Source: Coccinella septempunctata
Lineage: Eukaryota; Arthropoda; Insecta; Coleoptera; Coccinellidae
Direction: 5' to 3'
Length of the DNA stretch: 64,000 nucleotides
NCBI RefSeq assembly: GCF_907165205.1
Contig: NC_058195.1
Coordinates: 27,796,936 to 27,860,935, forward strand
Below, one piece after another: positions 28,020 through 39,068 of this stretch. Position 1 is the first letter of the stretch. The number at the start of each line of letters is the position of its first letter. Below the pieces are notes generated by a model that was not told the origin of the DNA, did not search any database, and saw only the letters and a program-made list of their open reading frames with translations. The translations under genes were made by a program, and so were the position numbers.

Positions 28020-30661
28020 ATTCATTTATTTTATTTATTTATTATTTCGGACACAAACAGGACCAACCCCAAGCAGTGTCCACAATTCAGTGCTAAAGAA
28101 AAAAAAATTAATCCACATATGAATATCAAGCCATGAACTGAACATATAAATCAATGATTAAACAGAAAATGATATATTATTGTAAAAAACAGTGTGGTAT
28201 ACATAAAGATTCATCTGAGTGACCTCAACCAACCAGTACCTCGAGTGAAGTAACAACGGCGAAAATAACCAACAAGAATGAACCGAAACCTAGAGGCAGA
28301 GTCAGAAAATATATCAATGTTAGTGACATTAGACAGCTCATTATGTGTTTTCATTAATCTGTGAATTGGAGAACTAAGAAAATAGTAGTCGCGAAATCAG
28401 TAAAAAATGTATCCGTGTGTGCCGGGGGAACGACCAACCTCACAGAGTGAGACAAATGAGTACAATAAATTTTTCTTGTTCACCAGTTCGTAAGTGAACA
28501 TTGCATCAGCTATCCTTTTGCGATGTTCAAGGGGAATAAAGTTTAATTTCTGATAAAATTTGGATGTACTATTCACAAGAGGGAAAAATCGTCTCTGGCA
28601 ATGTCTCACGAACCTCCTCTAAACACCCTCCAGTCTATCTATATAAATCCCATAGCGCGGGTTCCACACAACAGACCCAAAACATAAGACATACGTCGGC
28701 ACTCGAAAATATGAAATATGAAACCAAGCATCCGATTGGCCCTTTTCGAAATATTGAAGATATGTTAATCGAAGAGCAATTTGGAGTCCAATATGATAAC
28801 CAGATCTTTCACGGAGTTGACGTTAGAAATAGGCTCACCGAAAATTCGGTATGTAACTGGTACAGACATGGGTTTTCTGGAGAAGGCAATGGAGCAGCAT
28901 TTAGATAGGTTCAGAAGAAGATTGTTGTTCCTGCAAAAACAAGCAAATCGATTTAAATCTTCTTGAATACGTAGTGTGTCGTTAGGACAAGAAATAGAAT
29001 GAAACATCTTTAGATCATCGGCATAAAGAAGAACTTTAAATTTAAAACATCTAACAACGTCGTTAATAAAAAGCAAAAAAAGTAATGGGCCTAAATGGGA
29101 CCCCTGAGGTACACTCGATGTGATATGAACCGCTTCAAATCTGAAACCACCCAAACAAACACGCTGATGTCTATTAGTCAATAGGACCCAAACCACCGGA
29201 GAAGACTCCCACATACACTAAACCCAGCAAGCTTAGAAATCATTATGGAGTGGTCAATTCTATCTAAAGTGTTGCTAAAGTCGGTATAGACAGCCCCAAC
29301 CGAAAGTCCAGAATCCAAGATATATTCCACATATAAGGACATATTAATCTCCACTGAGCGATTTATCATGAAACCAAGTTGTTCGGTGTTCAGTATTTTC
29401 TTGAAATCAAAATAAAGGAAATCCGTCACGATGCTCTCAAACAACTTACCAATTGCGCAGAGTTTAGAAATGAGTCTGTAGTTCTCAACAAGATTTTTGT
29501 TCCCTGATCTGAATATTCGGGTGATACTTCTAACTTTCCATTTATAAGGGAAGCAACCATCCTTTAACGACTTGTTGAATAAAATAAATAGAGGTTCAAC
29601 AATCACATCGCAACAATTTTCAGGAAAGAAGAAGGAATACCATCAAGGCCGGGACTCGCATTGCGCATGGACGCGATCTTAGCACGAATATCATCGCGCT
29701 CAATACTAAAATTACATAAATGCAGAAGGTTCATTATAGATTATAGCCGAGGAAGGAAGAAAAACTGAGGCAAAATAATCAGAGAACCAATTACAAGTTT
29801 CTTGCGGGCTAGTCGAAACACCACTAGGTGTACCGACAGAATCAGGCAAACAAGGAGAACCCTTCTTATTCCCCACATATCGCCAGAAAAACTTAGGATC
29901 ATCCACAATGTTACCCTCTACACTCGCCAAATACTTTTTGTAATCCTCTGAGATCAGATGCCTGGCTGTAGCCCTCAAAAGCTTGAATGTAACGTAATCC
30001 AAGGAGTTGGCATACATCTTCCACCGCTTACGATTTTTTTTCCCTTATGGTTTTGATAGAAACTAGGGAGTACCAAGTTGGATATTTTCTGCAGTATTTG
30101 GGGTAGGAAGGGACTGAACTATCGAATATATCATCCAAAATCTCATAGAATCTATCCACTGCAGTATCCAGATCTTGATAAGACAACTCGCTGGTCCAAT
30201 CAATGGCACCAAGAGCTTCATTTATCGCACCAAAGTCCATACGATTGAAATTTCGATGTGAATTACCCAAACATTTCTTATGATGAGCAGGAAGATTTAT
30301 ATTAAACTGTAAAGTATTATGACTTGGATCTTCAGGAACTAGAGGGAATTCAGAGAGTTGAAAATCGGTTATATTGAAATTGTTATTAAAAACTAAGTCA
30401 AGTGTATTTCCGGGACATTGACAAAGCTGTTGAACTGATTCAAGCCCGATAGGGAAATGGCGTTCACGAACGAAGCAGAACAGGGATCTCTAGCATTACT
30501 TGAGATACAGAAGGAATTGAGTGGGTTCATATTCCACTTTATTTCTGGCAAGTTGAAGACGCCGCAGATAACAAAGGTATCGTTACAATTATTATTATTA
30601 ACTATATCACATATGCTACTTGTGAAGGAAGTTAACGCCACCATAAAAAGAAAATATATAT
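28020..30661 (-). pseudogene. LINE (jockey/CR1-like) with endonuclease and RT, decayed
   Basis: Minus-strand pieces in order: endonuclease end (FVICGVFNLPEIKWNMNP, 30393-30644), linker (30028-30270; 29712-30017 with PKFFWRYVGNKKG), RT (29178-29606 with ENYRLISKLCAIGKLFES and DFSNTLDRIDHSIMISKL; 28765-29214 with SSVPQGSHLGPLLFLLFIND and the catalytic LLYADDLKMF), and a C-terminal block (28397-28609). Frameshifts and stops separate them, and the Asp expected in motif A reads Asn-Thr-Leu-Asp. A 3' UTR with an (AATA)n-type tail ends near 28020. The 5' part is cut off by the gypsy-type LTR at 30662. Confidence 0.85.
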
Positions 30662-30896
30662 TGTAACATTTTCTTCACTTAATTAAAACGTCTGACTGAT
30701 ATAAATTATTTATTTACATTTGATACACTTATAACTGACAAAGTAACTATGTCACTACTATTTATTTCCACTCGTATTTATTTCCATAAGTCCGTCGCTT
30801 GCACTGTGAACTATAACTGTACTGGACTACCTGCTCCTCCCATAGGCTTATATTGGCGCCGGAAACATTCCCGCGCCATTCGCGATTCTTCTAGAA

Positions 30897-31890
30897 TAGG
30901 CTGACCAGATTATCCCCAGTTCAATGACGGACGGATCTGGTGAATGTGTATATATTTATATACAGGGCAAGTCTTTGCTTCGTAAAAGACATATTTTTAC
31001 AGTAAATTATTGAGTTCGAAAGAAAAAATTTTCATGTATAATATTTTTTCCGATTTAGCCCTGATAAAAAGATATAGATTTAAAAAGAACTGTGTGCGAT
31101 CAAAGTAACCAATTTTTCGAATTTCACAGATATTTTTTATTTATGAACGCCAACTTACTCGAAAACTATATTCCGAAATTCATTTCATTCGATAAAACCG
31201 TTTGGGAGAACTGAAAATAACATTTTTCATCATGTTTTTCAGCAACCTCTATCTTTCAAACCGAGCCGATTCGGAAAAATTGGTGAAGGAAAAAAGTGTT
31301 TCCTTAGACCTCAAGAATCTAATGTAAAATATTTGTACGAGTCAAAGACTCACCCTGTATATGCTTCCAGCTACTCAGTTTCCTACTCCGTATAGTGAAA
31401 AAAAAATTATTGAAAACAGAAAAATAATACAAGTTCATCACAGCACAAAAACGAAAATATAATAATCTTAATACAATGGTTGTTTACTACACTGTGGAAT
31501 GAGAATAGGGCTTCAGGCATTGGTAGAAAAGCTTCTTCATCCCCAAAATTTGAATGTCTGAAATATTTGGTCAGAAAGGAAGACGCTGCTGCATTAACTA
31601 TTTTTTTTAAGTTTCTTACTTGAAACATGCCCTATAATATACCTTCTTTCTCCAAATACAATGCTGAATTGACCCTTCGTACATTGAAAAATCAAGTTTT
31701 GTTTTTTTAAGGAATGGAAATTCTCTTGAAAGTTCTACCGTAAATTTGCACTTTCTTTTTTTATTATCCATCTCAAATTTTCTTGAGAAAAATACTGAAT
31801 TAAATTCAAGATTTTGACGGACATTTTGATGGACGTTTTCCAGTGACGGACTTCTTGGACGATTGACGGACTGTCCGTCTGGTCACCGTA
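30897..31890 (-). mobile_element. hAT-type element copy 2, 994 bp, inside the LTR
   Basis: Ends TAGGCTGACCAGAT and (inverted) TACGGTGACCAGAC, flanked by 8-bp direct repeats TTCTAGAA (30889-30896) and TCCTAGAA (31891-31898). Eight bases with a CTAGA core is the hAT target pattern. The interior codes, with shifts, for the same zinc-finger-like N-terminal region as copy 1 (YFSQENLRWIIKK, KYFRHSNFGDEEAFL), and a 395-bp MITE is inserted in it. Confidence 0.8.
30963..31357. mobile_element. mariner-type MITE, 395 bp, inside the hAT element
   Basis: Inverted ends CAGGGCAAGTCTTTGCTTCG and CAGGGTGAGTCTTTGACTCG, flanked by TA at both sides (30961-30962 and 31358-31359). No coding content. It is the innermost layer of a four-level nest: LINE, gypsy-type LTR, hAT, MITE. 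Confidence 0.8.
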
Positions 31891-32520
31891 TCCTAGAAGC
31901 AAGCGGCCGCCAAGGCCGGACTGGTTACACTGTCCCCTCCTTAAGCCTGTTCTATCCCAGAACATATTCCGTGGACCGTGGCGAAACCTGCACTCATTAC
32001 CATTCCTATAGTAGACTTTCTGATGGAAGTAGCACTCCACAGTTTTGCTAGGGTCCTTGGTTTGCTTCGGGTTGAATTTGCATACTAGGATCCGCATACT
32101 AGTCTTCTTAAATACCACCTTCAGCATGATTCGCCCAACCCGCCAATTCAGCTGGTCCAGTCCGCAACCCAGCTTGGGAACAGCTAATTTCCTAACTCCA
32201 AAGCGCTGAAGGTCTTCTTTCAAGTTACGCAGTGCCGTCCATAGATTTTGATATGTTGGATTCTGATGGGAATGTTGCTTGGTTTCTAGACAATAAATGA
32301 ACCGACCTTCAGCCTTCAATTTCAAAGCTTTTCCGATTCTTGGCTGTTGTCGCAATAGTTCTTTTTGTCGTCCAAAGTTGTGTCTGAATACTCTTGCTAT
32401 TCCTTTGCTCATACGAAGGTTGTTTGCTAAACAATGAGCGAGAGAGTATTTCTCAGAAACGGTAAAGAGGTCTTGATCTACTTCCTGTGTGACGCCAAAC
32501 CGTGCACCGCGTGTCTCACC
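31735..32520 (-). CDS. Macro-domain (TARG1/OARD1-like) ORF with degenerate CCCH finger in a gypsy-type element
   Basis: The minus frame is open from a stop at 32521 through the LTR boundary; the first ATG is at 32412 but the domain starts upstream, at DQDLFTVSEKYSLAHCLANN (about 32420-32480). It continues MSKGIARVFRHNFGRQKELL, RFIYCLETKQHSHQNPTYQN, RKLAVPKLGCGLDQLNW and ends MRILVCKFNP. This is the order of blocks in the macro domain of ADP-ribose hydrolase TARG1 (OARD1), including the T-K lysine and the GCGLD aspartate of its catalytic pair. A CCCH-like finger follows (CYFHQKVYYRNGNECRFRH) in which the second Cys reads Tyr. Likely role: remove ADP-ribose or bind it. After about 31930 the frame reads into the LTR and hAT, so the true stop is uncertain. 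Neighbours are the integrase end (upstream) and the polypurine tract (downstream). Confidence 0.78.
   Translation of the reverse strand, partial: GETRGARFGVTQEVDQDLFTVSEKYSLAHCLANNLRMSKGIARVFRHNFGRQKELLRQQPRIGKALKLKAEGRFIYCLETKQHSHQNPTYQNLWTALRNLKEDLQRFGVRKLAVPKLGCGLDQLNWRVGRIMLKVVFKKTSMRILVCKFNPKQTKDPSKTVECYFHQKVYYRNGNECRFRHGPRNMFWDRTGLRRGQCNQSGLGGRLLLGYGDQTDSPSIVQEVRHWKTSIKMSVKILNLIQYFSQENLRWIIKKESANLR
31930..31943 (-). other. Polypurine tract of the macro-domain element
   Basis: The minus strand reads AAGGAGGGGACAG immediately before TGTAACC, the LTR start. This purine run marks the LTR as the 3' LTR and ties the macro ORF to the same element. Confidence 0.75.
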
Positions 32521-32584
32521 CTAGCAATCCATAAACTTCTGGTAATCACTGCTACCTAGCAACACAAGACATTTTTTTCTTCGT

Positions 32585-32880
32585 CCTGCGTGTAAGGTGC
32601 TAATCGGTCGACCTTCGGTTTTCCTCTGGGGAGCTTCCTTATCCTGTGAACTACATCATTTATTCTCTTGATAACTTCACCTCCCACTGTCTACGCAACT
32701 TCGGAGAAAAACCTTTCTTCCTTCGTGGATTATGTAGCCACACCAGATCTCCAGCAGTGAATCCACCTTCAATAGCCTTGATGACGTAGCGCATTATCAC
32801 TTGCTTGCTGCATTTGATTGCGTACCTTGTCATGAATGTAATCCAGTCTCTTAATTTACTAACCTAGTCCTCCCCAGCTA
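32585..32880 (-). pseudogene. Integrase C-terminal region of the macro-domain element
   Basis: Three minus-strand pieces in shifting frames: IHDKVRNQMQQASDNALRHQ, GGFTAGDLVWLHNPRRKKGF then SPKLRRQWE, and VIKRINDVVHRIRKLPRGKP ending DRLAPY. This is the GDLVWL...GLSPKL...GPY...DRLAPY pattern at the C-terminus of gypsy-type integrases. Two frameshifts make it non-functional. Confidence 0.8.
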
Positions 32881-32885
32881 CGTCT

Positions 32886-33735
32886 TCTCCAGGCTTACAT
32901 CCACAAAATGATGCAGTATCTCAAGTGGGACTCGACCAAGGCGAAGTAAACCATCCGCAAAGCTTCAACAGACAAAGTCGATGACCGAGCTCAAAAGGCA
33001 AAGGCATTTTTGCTGACCGCCCGTGCAACGGCAGTGGCCTGAGCAGTCCATGTTAGCCTATCATCTAACAGAACACCCAGAAATCTAACGCACCTCAGCT
33101 TTCGCTCTGGCAAAGATCTCAAACTGCAAACCAAACTCGATTTGGACTCATTCATGGATAATCTGTTCGCAGAAAACCATTCAAAAGCCCTCTGCCTCCC
33201 CCGATGCCCAAATCAGACCTGCCAACTCCGAAGACTTAACGAGGACAGTGGTATCATCAGCGAAGAAAGTGGCCAGCGCACCCGTTACATACTCTGGGAA
33301 TTCATTTATAAATATCAAAAATAATATTGGTCCTAAATCTGAACCTTGCGAGATTCCAGTGATCAAGGATCTTAAACCAGAGCACGACTCGCACAGTCAT
33401 CGACCCTATAATTCTTAAGCTTACACAGCAGTGTGTCATGGGAGACACAGTTAAAGGCCCTTAAAAGGTCAAGAAACAATGACACTGAGTGCAAACCAAG
33501 CTCAAAGCACTCCAGAATTGATCCAACCAAATCTTGAAGAGCTGCCCCAGTATTGCGACCCCTCCTGAAACCAAATTGCCTTTCCGAAAATAACTTATTG
33601 CTCTCGAAATATTCCACAAGCTGACTGCAGATCAACCTCTCCAGAATCTTCGAAAAGACTGGCACCACGGATATAGGTCGGTAGTATATTTTTCGCCATC
33701 TCCTCATTACATAGGAATAAAAACCCACTCTGTAT
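32886..33735 (-). pseudogene. LINE reverse-transcriptase fragment
   Basis: Minus pieces: RPISVVPVFSKILERLICSQ, QFGFRRGRNTGAALQDLVGS, SLFLDLLRAFNCVSHDTLL (33372-33728), SQGSDLGPILFLIFINEF with FFADDTTVL (33181-33366), and a thumb region EWFSANRLSMNESKSSLV then VRFLGVLLDDRLTW. These are RT motifs 2a-D of a jockey-like or CR1-like LINE. A shift separates motif A and B frames. It is cut at the left by the macro-domain element and has no recognisable 5' or 3' end. Confidence 0.8.
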
Positions 33736-35919
33736 GTATTCTCTACAGTCTACACTATAGTGAAACTTCCATTAAAATCGGACATCTGGTTCCGGAGTTA
33801 TGGAAAGACAAACACACAAACAAACTGAAAAACACAGAACTTTCACCTTTGTAATATTACTGAGGTTAAATTCTCTACACTATTTAGGTGATTTTTGAAA
33901 ATTTACTATGTCGATGATTAATCACAAAACCAACTTTTTCGCTCAGTAGGAATATTGAGTAAATTTGAAGAAACGGTTATTAGATGAGATGATATCCATA
34001 AAACAAGACAAAAATTCCATTAACAAAAGAAATGACATGAAAAGTCAAATACCGCATATTATTATCTAATTGGAAAAATCAAAAATAAATAGATGTTGTC
34101 CAACCCGAGTGTGTAAATTGCCATAATGATCCGCGCATACTCCAGAAACATCTAAGTTAATGATTCAATGACATCACATTAGTATTCTCAAAGATTCAGA
34201 TGTGAGCAGTATAGTTATTCTTTCCAAAATTTCGATTTATGACAACGTAATTTATGACATCGGAACCACAAAAGGTGAAAATGTAAGTTTCTCATAATTT
34301 TCCGAAACCCTTTCACTTATATATTTGAGTGTGTATGTATTTTAAAAATAAGTTTTTTAAAAACAAGATTTCAATCTTTTAAGAGTAAGTTTCGAACATC
34401 TCATCATCATTCATCTCTACACTATTGGCGAATCCAAAAATCTAGACGCCCTCTGCCGACTGAATTACGAAACTACTTTGTCAGTAGTGCAAAGTCAAAA
34501 CAAGTTTTGTTTCTTATGTTTTCTCTTATCTCACGTTGTCCAACAAAGTATTATAATTATTATTTGGAGAAGTTATATTGGGATTATTGTCTGGGTTTCT
34601 GAATAGAAATATTGATTCCGAAAAAATATTGGAAATGATATTTATACCAGTGCTTTCAACTGGCAGGAGTTAGGTTAAACAATTTTTCTTTGCGAGAGTT
34701 TTCTGCTAAATTCAATTGACGATTTAGAAATACAATTTCATAATTTTCATACTTCCAAATGAATGCTTTTTCTCATCTGTAGAACTTGTTCCATGAGCCG
34801 AATCATATTTATGTCCCTTGAGATTTCAGTATGAGGAATACCTCTATATCATAACATGGAATTGAAATACTTTAAATAGAAACTTCACGAACTCAGTATA
34901 TGCTACCTCAACATTATTAGCTAGGTTCAATTCAAGAAGGAATCTGTGAAATAATAGGATTTTGTGTCTAGGTACAGTGGATCACCAATATCATCGCTCA
35001 ATTTTATTCCACAATTCATCCCTTTCAAATGAAGTAGGTATTTCCAAAGAATGTTGATCTTTCTTTACGAAACTAAATCAATCAATTCACTTCCGATATT
35101 TCCGATAAATATCTTGGTTTACTAAAAAAACTCTGTTAGGCCGTACAAATCTCGAAAAGAGTACTGACAAATGTCAAAGTTTGTTTTCATTTCGCAGCGC
35201 CCTCAACGGTAATTGGAATCGCGAATAGTGAAATTCCCATCAAAATCGAACATCTGGTTCCGCAGATATGTTCCGCAAACATACAAACCATCAAATAAAC
35301 ACACCGACATAATACATATTTATAACGATGAGAATATTATCAGCATTGAGGAAATATTGCTGTTGATTGTGCCGCAAAAATTTGCTATTTGAAATAAAAA
35401 CAGAAGTGTCACAGCAACTGTTTCTACACCATTTAATTTATCAAAAGCCATTAGAAATTATAGAATATTTTTTGTTAAGTCAGTTTTTCCTTTATAATTT
35501 TTCTCTTTGTTTGGTTGCTTTTCTGACAGAATAATCAAATATCCCGTGAAAAAATTATCATATTATGGTTCATCATTGAATTTGGCCCAATACAAAATTC
35601 ACAAAATCCAGTGACTCGTTTAGGCTAAACATACTGTACACAAGAGAAAATACTGCTGTAGTAAATAGGGCTCGGCTGCAAGTTGTCGAAAAGGTGAATA
35701 AAAAAAACCAATGCGAAAAGAAAGGGATAGAACAAATAATACCGACTCCGTTACCATGTTACCTCAGGTAACAGGTTGGGTTATGAACATGGCAAAACAT
35801 CAGGTGAAACGCCAATTTTAACATTCAAAAAGTATTCATCCGTGAATCCATTCATCAATATAATGTTAACAATTAATTATTACTTTCTATAACTAAAGTA
35901 TTTCTACTATTTCTTTCAG
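33736..35919. other. Upstream region of the chitinase gene
   Basis: AT-rich with no other gene recognised. A short dispersed repeat with the words CATCTGGTTCCG and GTTATGGAAAGACAAACA occurs near 33765-33830, and a related copy near 35225-35300. A splice acceptor (TTTCTTTCAG, ending 35919) lies just before the chitinase start codon, so a non-coding first exon and the promoter probably lie in this stretch or further upstream. No TATA box can be assigned with confidence. Confidence 0.5.
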
Positions 35920-35926
35920 GAGAATA

Positions 35927-36309
35927 ATGTCCATCCTCACTTTGAAGACAGTAATCTTTTTATGTGCATCCATTTCTTTCATGGATTTCATTCTACAGTC
36001 ATATGCAGTAGTGATAAGCGCACCAACAGAACAATCCAAGAGAATAGTTTGTTACTATACTTTTCCTACCAAAACCTATAACCTGAAACCACAAGATATT
36101 GATTCCAAAATGTGCACCCATATCATTGTTGGTTTTGTGACATTGGATAATGGTTCCATCGATATCGACCAAAATCAAAAGAAAACAATTGAGGAAGTTA
36201 TTCGTCTGAAAAAGAAAAACACGAACTTGAAAGTAATGTTATCCATAGGAGGAGGTGGAGGTCAGTATGGATTTCCTGAAATGGTGAATAGTTCAATGAA
36301 TAGAAATAG
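35927..36309 (+). CDS. GH18 chitinase, coding exon 1 (signal peptide, start of catalytic domain)
   Basis: The gene encodes a glycosyl hydrolase family 18 protein, expected to hydrolyse chitin outside the cell. This exon gives residues 1-127 plus two bases. A hydrophobic N-terminus (VIFLCASISFMDFILQSYAV) reads as a secretory signal. KRIVCYYTFPTKTYN begins the TIM barrel, CTHIIVGFVTLD and KVMLSIGGGGG are the first conserved GH18 strands. The exon is preceded by an acceptor AG at 35918-35919 and ends at donor GTGAGT (36310), phase 2. The four exons reconstruct 347 residues, a little short of a complete catalytic domain; the remaining exons lie past 64000. Gene span here is at least 24.4 kb. Confidence 0.9.
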
Positions 36310-36616
36310 GTGAGTAATTTTCTTACGACAACAGTTTCAGTTCAACTTTTATCACAAATCATATTCTATATATTCTATACTTCCTATTTTTCTCTTTTGT
36401 ATCCGATAAGGTGGAAAAGTAATTCGCGCTTATGCTGCAAACATCACCTTCATGGAAAAGAAGAAAAAGCATTTAGACATGTATATGCATAAATGCTAGG
36501 TTCTTATAAATGTCTAGGGTCTAATTATATTCTTCTGAGCGGTTCTTAAATCAGAAACACAACTTAATACAACCTTTACGCCTCAATATACAATCCGTCG
36601 TAACTGCTTTTAATTT

Positions 36617-37140
36617 CTAGAGAACGGTCGCGTCTCGACTAACGATATTTTTCAACCCTCTTATAGTTATTTTCCTATCAAGTGCGGAAAGTGATACTTG
36701 CCCGCACGAAACAGCCGTTGCCCGAACGATGCGAAGCAGAGTTCGGGTAAGCAGTTGAGTGCGGGCAAGACACTTTCCGCAAGAGTTAGGAACAATATTT
36801 TTTCTACAAGCGCTTGAAATATATAAATGTATCCATTTTACGAAACAGATCATATCTCATTTGATTAATTCATATATAATGACAGACGTTATTCTGCATG
36901 TCGTTACTAAGGGTTTCTCATCGTTGACGTTCTGTGCATAGAAACACGATAGAATTCAATTTACTCTATAATATTTGCGTGCGGGAAAAACCCCTGCTAA
37001 TCCATTCCCGCACGCAAATGCGTGCGGGAAAGAAATAGCAGGCGTTTTTCCCGCACGTTTTGGGAAAGTGACTCTTTGCAACTTGGAATGCGCGCGGGAA
37101 AAAGGTTGAACGCGCACGCTTGTAGAAAAAACAATTTTCC
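36617..37140. repeat. GC-rich inverted-repeat cluster in chitinase intron 1
   Basis: TGCGGAAAGTGATACTTGCC (about 36682-36701) pairs with GGGCAAGACACTTTCCGCA (about 36762-36780), enclosing a second small hairpin. Further words GCGTGCGGGAAAAA and TTTCCCGCACGC repeat in both orientations at 36975-37060. TTTTTTCTACAAGCG (about 36798) is inverted at about 37118. This looks like one or two non-autonomous DNA elements. A related CTCTTGCGGAAAAGTATCAC occurs near 59851. Confidence 0.6.
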
Positions 37141-37379
37141 GACGAATTCTAACGTCTTTTCCAATTTACGTCTAAATTGACAACCCCCTTAGCTTACCTT
37201 TTTTCTATCAGTATATCATTATCCTAGCAATAGAAACAACAATAGAACAACAACAACGTAATAGTAAATCAAGAATAGCTTCCTACATGTATGTAACACC
37301 CAGCGCGAATAGCGGTGTGCTATTTTTTTGTTATCGTCGATAAGCCCTATCTCTAAGTTTCATCATATATTTAATATTG

Positions 37380-38010
37380 TTAAATAGTTATCCAGGGCGT
37401 GAAAGGCCGTTCGTAGAGCCTTTTCTGATTATAGGGAGCGTGTTTATCAATAAGTTCCCGGATGTTTTCATTAAAAAATTCAACTTTTTTTTCTAAATCG
37501 GTCGTTCTATAGATAACCTCCCAATTCATTTCCAATGCATCCGAGTTGAATCGATCCATGTCTATGTTGCCATAGTCTCGGTATTTTATATATTTGGGTT
37601 CGATTTGAAAACTTTGCATTTGTAACTGGGCATAAATGAGCTTGTGGTCACTCAGCGTCTCAGAAACAGTAACAGTAGAAGCCTGTACAGAGTTGTCATT
37701 GTAATTTGTAATTATTACATCAATCAGTTTTTTCGATCCTGTTCTCCGATCAAATCTTGTATATTCTTTGATGTGTTGCCTGAAATTGAACTTACCGATA
37801 AGATCGATAAATTTTTTTGTTTCTGAATTGTTCTCCAAAAAATCAACGTTTACATCTCCCAAAAAACCAACACATCATATGAAATAAAAGTTTGAAGCCA
37901 AACGTTCTCCAAAGTGTCCAAAAATATACCAGTGTTGTACTTAGGGGGCTTGTACAGAGTTGATATTAAAATTATTTTTTTATTTATTGTCAAACTGATA
38001 GCTATATATT
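37380..38010 (-). pseudogene. LINE endonuclease (EEP) fragment
   Basis: The 160-codon minus frame reads GDVNVDFLENNSETKKFIDL, IKEYTRFDRRTGSKKLIDVI and VSETLSDHKLIYAQL, the C-terminal motifs (GDFN, SxIDxI, SDHxxI) of the apurinic-type endonuclease of LINEs. Upstream in another frame, TLYKPPKYNTGIF extends it. RT is not adjacent. It may belong to the same family as the LINE at 40150 but on the opposite strand. Confidence 0.75.
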
Positions 38011-39068
38011 CGAACGGTAATTATGCAACGGTAAATAATAATTCACGGCGCATGAAATCTCGAGTAAATTTTCTAGAGAATTCTCGGCTGTTGCCAACGG
38101 GCATAAGGAAGTACCCAACAAAGTATCCAATAGCTGTTGAGTACCCTTCTTGATATGCAACAACACCTCTTAGAAAGAGGATTTGTTTTGATTCTGTTCT
38201 TAAGGATTTGGGCAAATCACAGTGCTTTGTTGGTTGGAAGGAAAGTACTTCAAAGATTAGTTGTTTTTTTCGTTTTTGTCATTGAAACATTTTTGTATCG
38301 CTTTTTCGCCCAAAACTGGACTTAATAGTCGAAATAAATGTGAATCATTATTTTCGATATCAATCTGGAGCACTTTTTCAGAATCCTGTGATCTATCCAC
38401 AATTTTCCCAACCAACTGGCTCTTGCAATATCGGCAAGAGCCAGTGAATTTGATGTACTCACTACAATTATCAGCTGATATATATTATTACCTTCAAATG
38501 AAAACAACAAGGAAGATTTGCTTCAATGTAGAACTTCTGACTGGTGCTATCACACCATCCTTTCTTTGAAAGAACTAGTGGACTTCTAGTACTTGTCGTT
38601 TATAATTTCAAGTGAACTTAAACATCATTCAATTTTACACCTAAATGGTACTCTTGATGAAACTCGATACTGTGAACCGTTTTGGAATATTTTGATTTAA
38701 AATTTATGAAGAAATATCCGATGCTGGTATAAAGTAATGGTCGGTAATGGTGAAGCTATCAATTATTATTTTTATGAATTATAGTATGCATTACGTGAAT
38801 CAAAAAGTTTTTGCACCATCGATAAAACAAATACATGTTAAAAAATTGGGATGTAGGGCTCAACTGTCAGAAGCATCGGGAATCGAGTCATATGGACAGA
38901 CAGGAGACTGGTCTATAATAAAATAAATAAATGTCGGTTCGTTGAAGAAAAAGTCATTAAATCCAAATCAATTTACAGATTTAAATATGTAGTACAGATT
39001 TGTTTTTAAGGAGCAATCTGACATCCCTTGTTTTCACTTCTGATTCTTTTGTTATCCGTTGAGGTAAT
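38011..39068. other. Intron sequence with a small perfect hairpin
   Basis: No gene recognised. A 12-bp perfect stem (38415-38426 and 38434-38445, ACTGGCTCTTGC/GCAAGAGCCAGT) with a 7-base loop stands out. Opposite-strand frames at 38137-38569 are shadows without domains. Confidence 0.5.

Larger units (their letters stand above)
30662..31929 (-). repeat. 3' LTR of the macro-domain element, interrupted
   Basis: Minus-strand start ...GGTTACA at 31929 and end TGTAACA at 30662. Blocks in common with the 286-bp solo LTR include the GGCGCCGGAAACATTC segment and CCGGACTGGTTACA. Without the 994-bp hAT element and one 8-bp duplication the LTR is about 266 bp. Confidence 0.8.
30662..32885 (-). mobile_element. 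3' part of a Ty3/gypsy-type element carrying a macro domain
   Basis: In the minus sense: integrase C-terminal region (32585-32880), an ORF with a macro domain and degenerate CCCH finger (31735-32520), polypurine tract, and 3' LTR (30662-31929, split by a hAT element). The right side stops abruptly against a LINE fragment at about 32886, so gag, protease, RT, RNase H and most of integrase are absent here. No target duplication is visible because only one end remains. The LTR resembles the solo LTR at 17676-17961. Confidence 0.8.

Noticed and set aside
38137..38569. Overlapping frames on both strands in intron 1 as coding exons
   Set aside because: No domain, no supported splice sites in phase with the chitinase exons.
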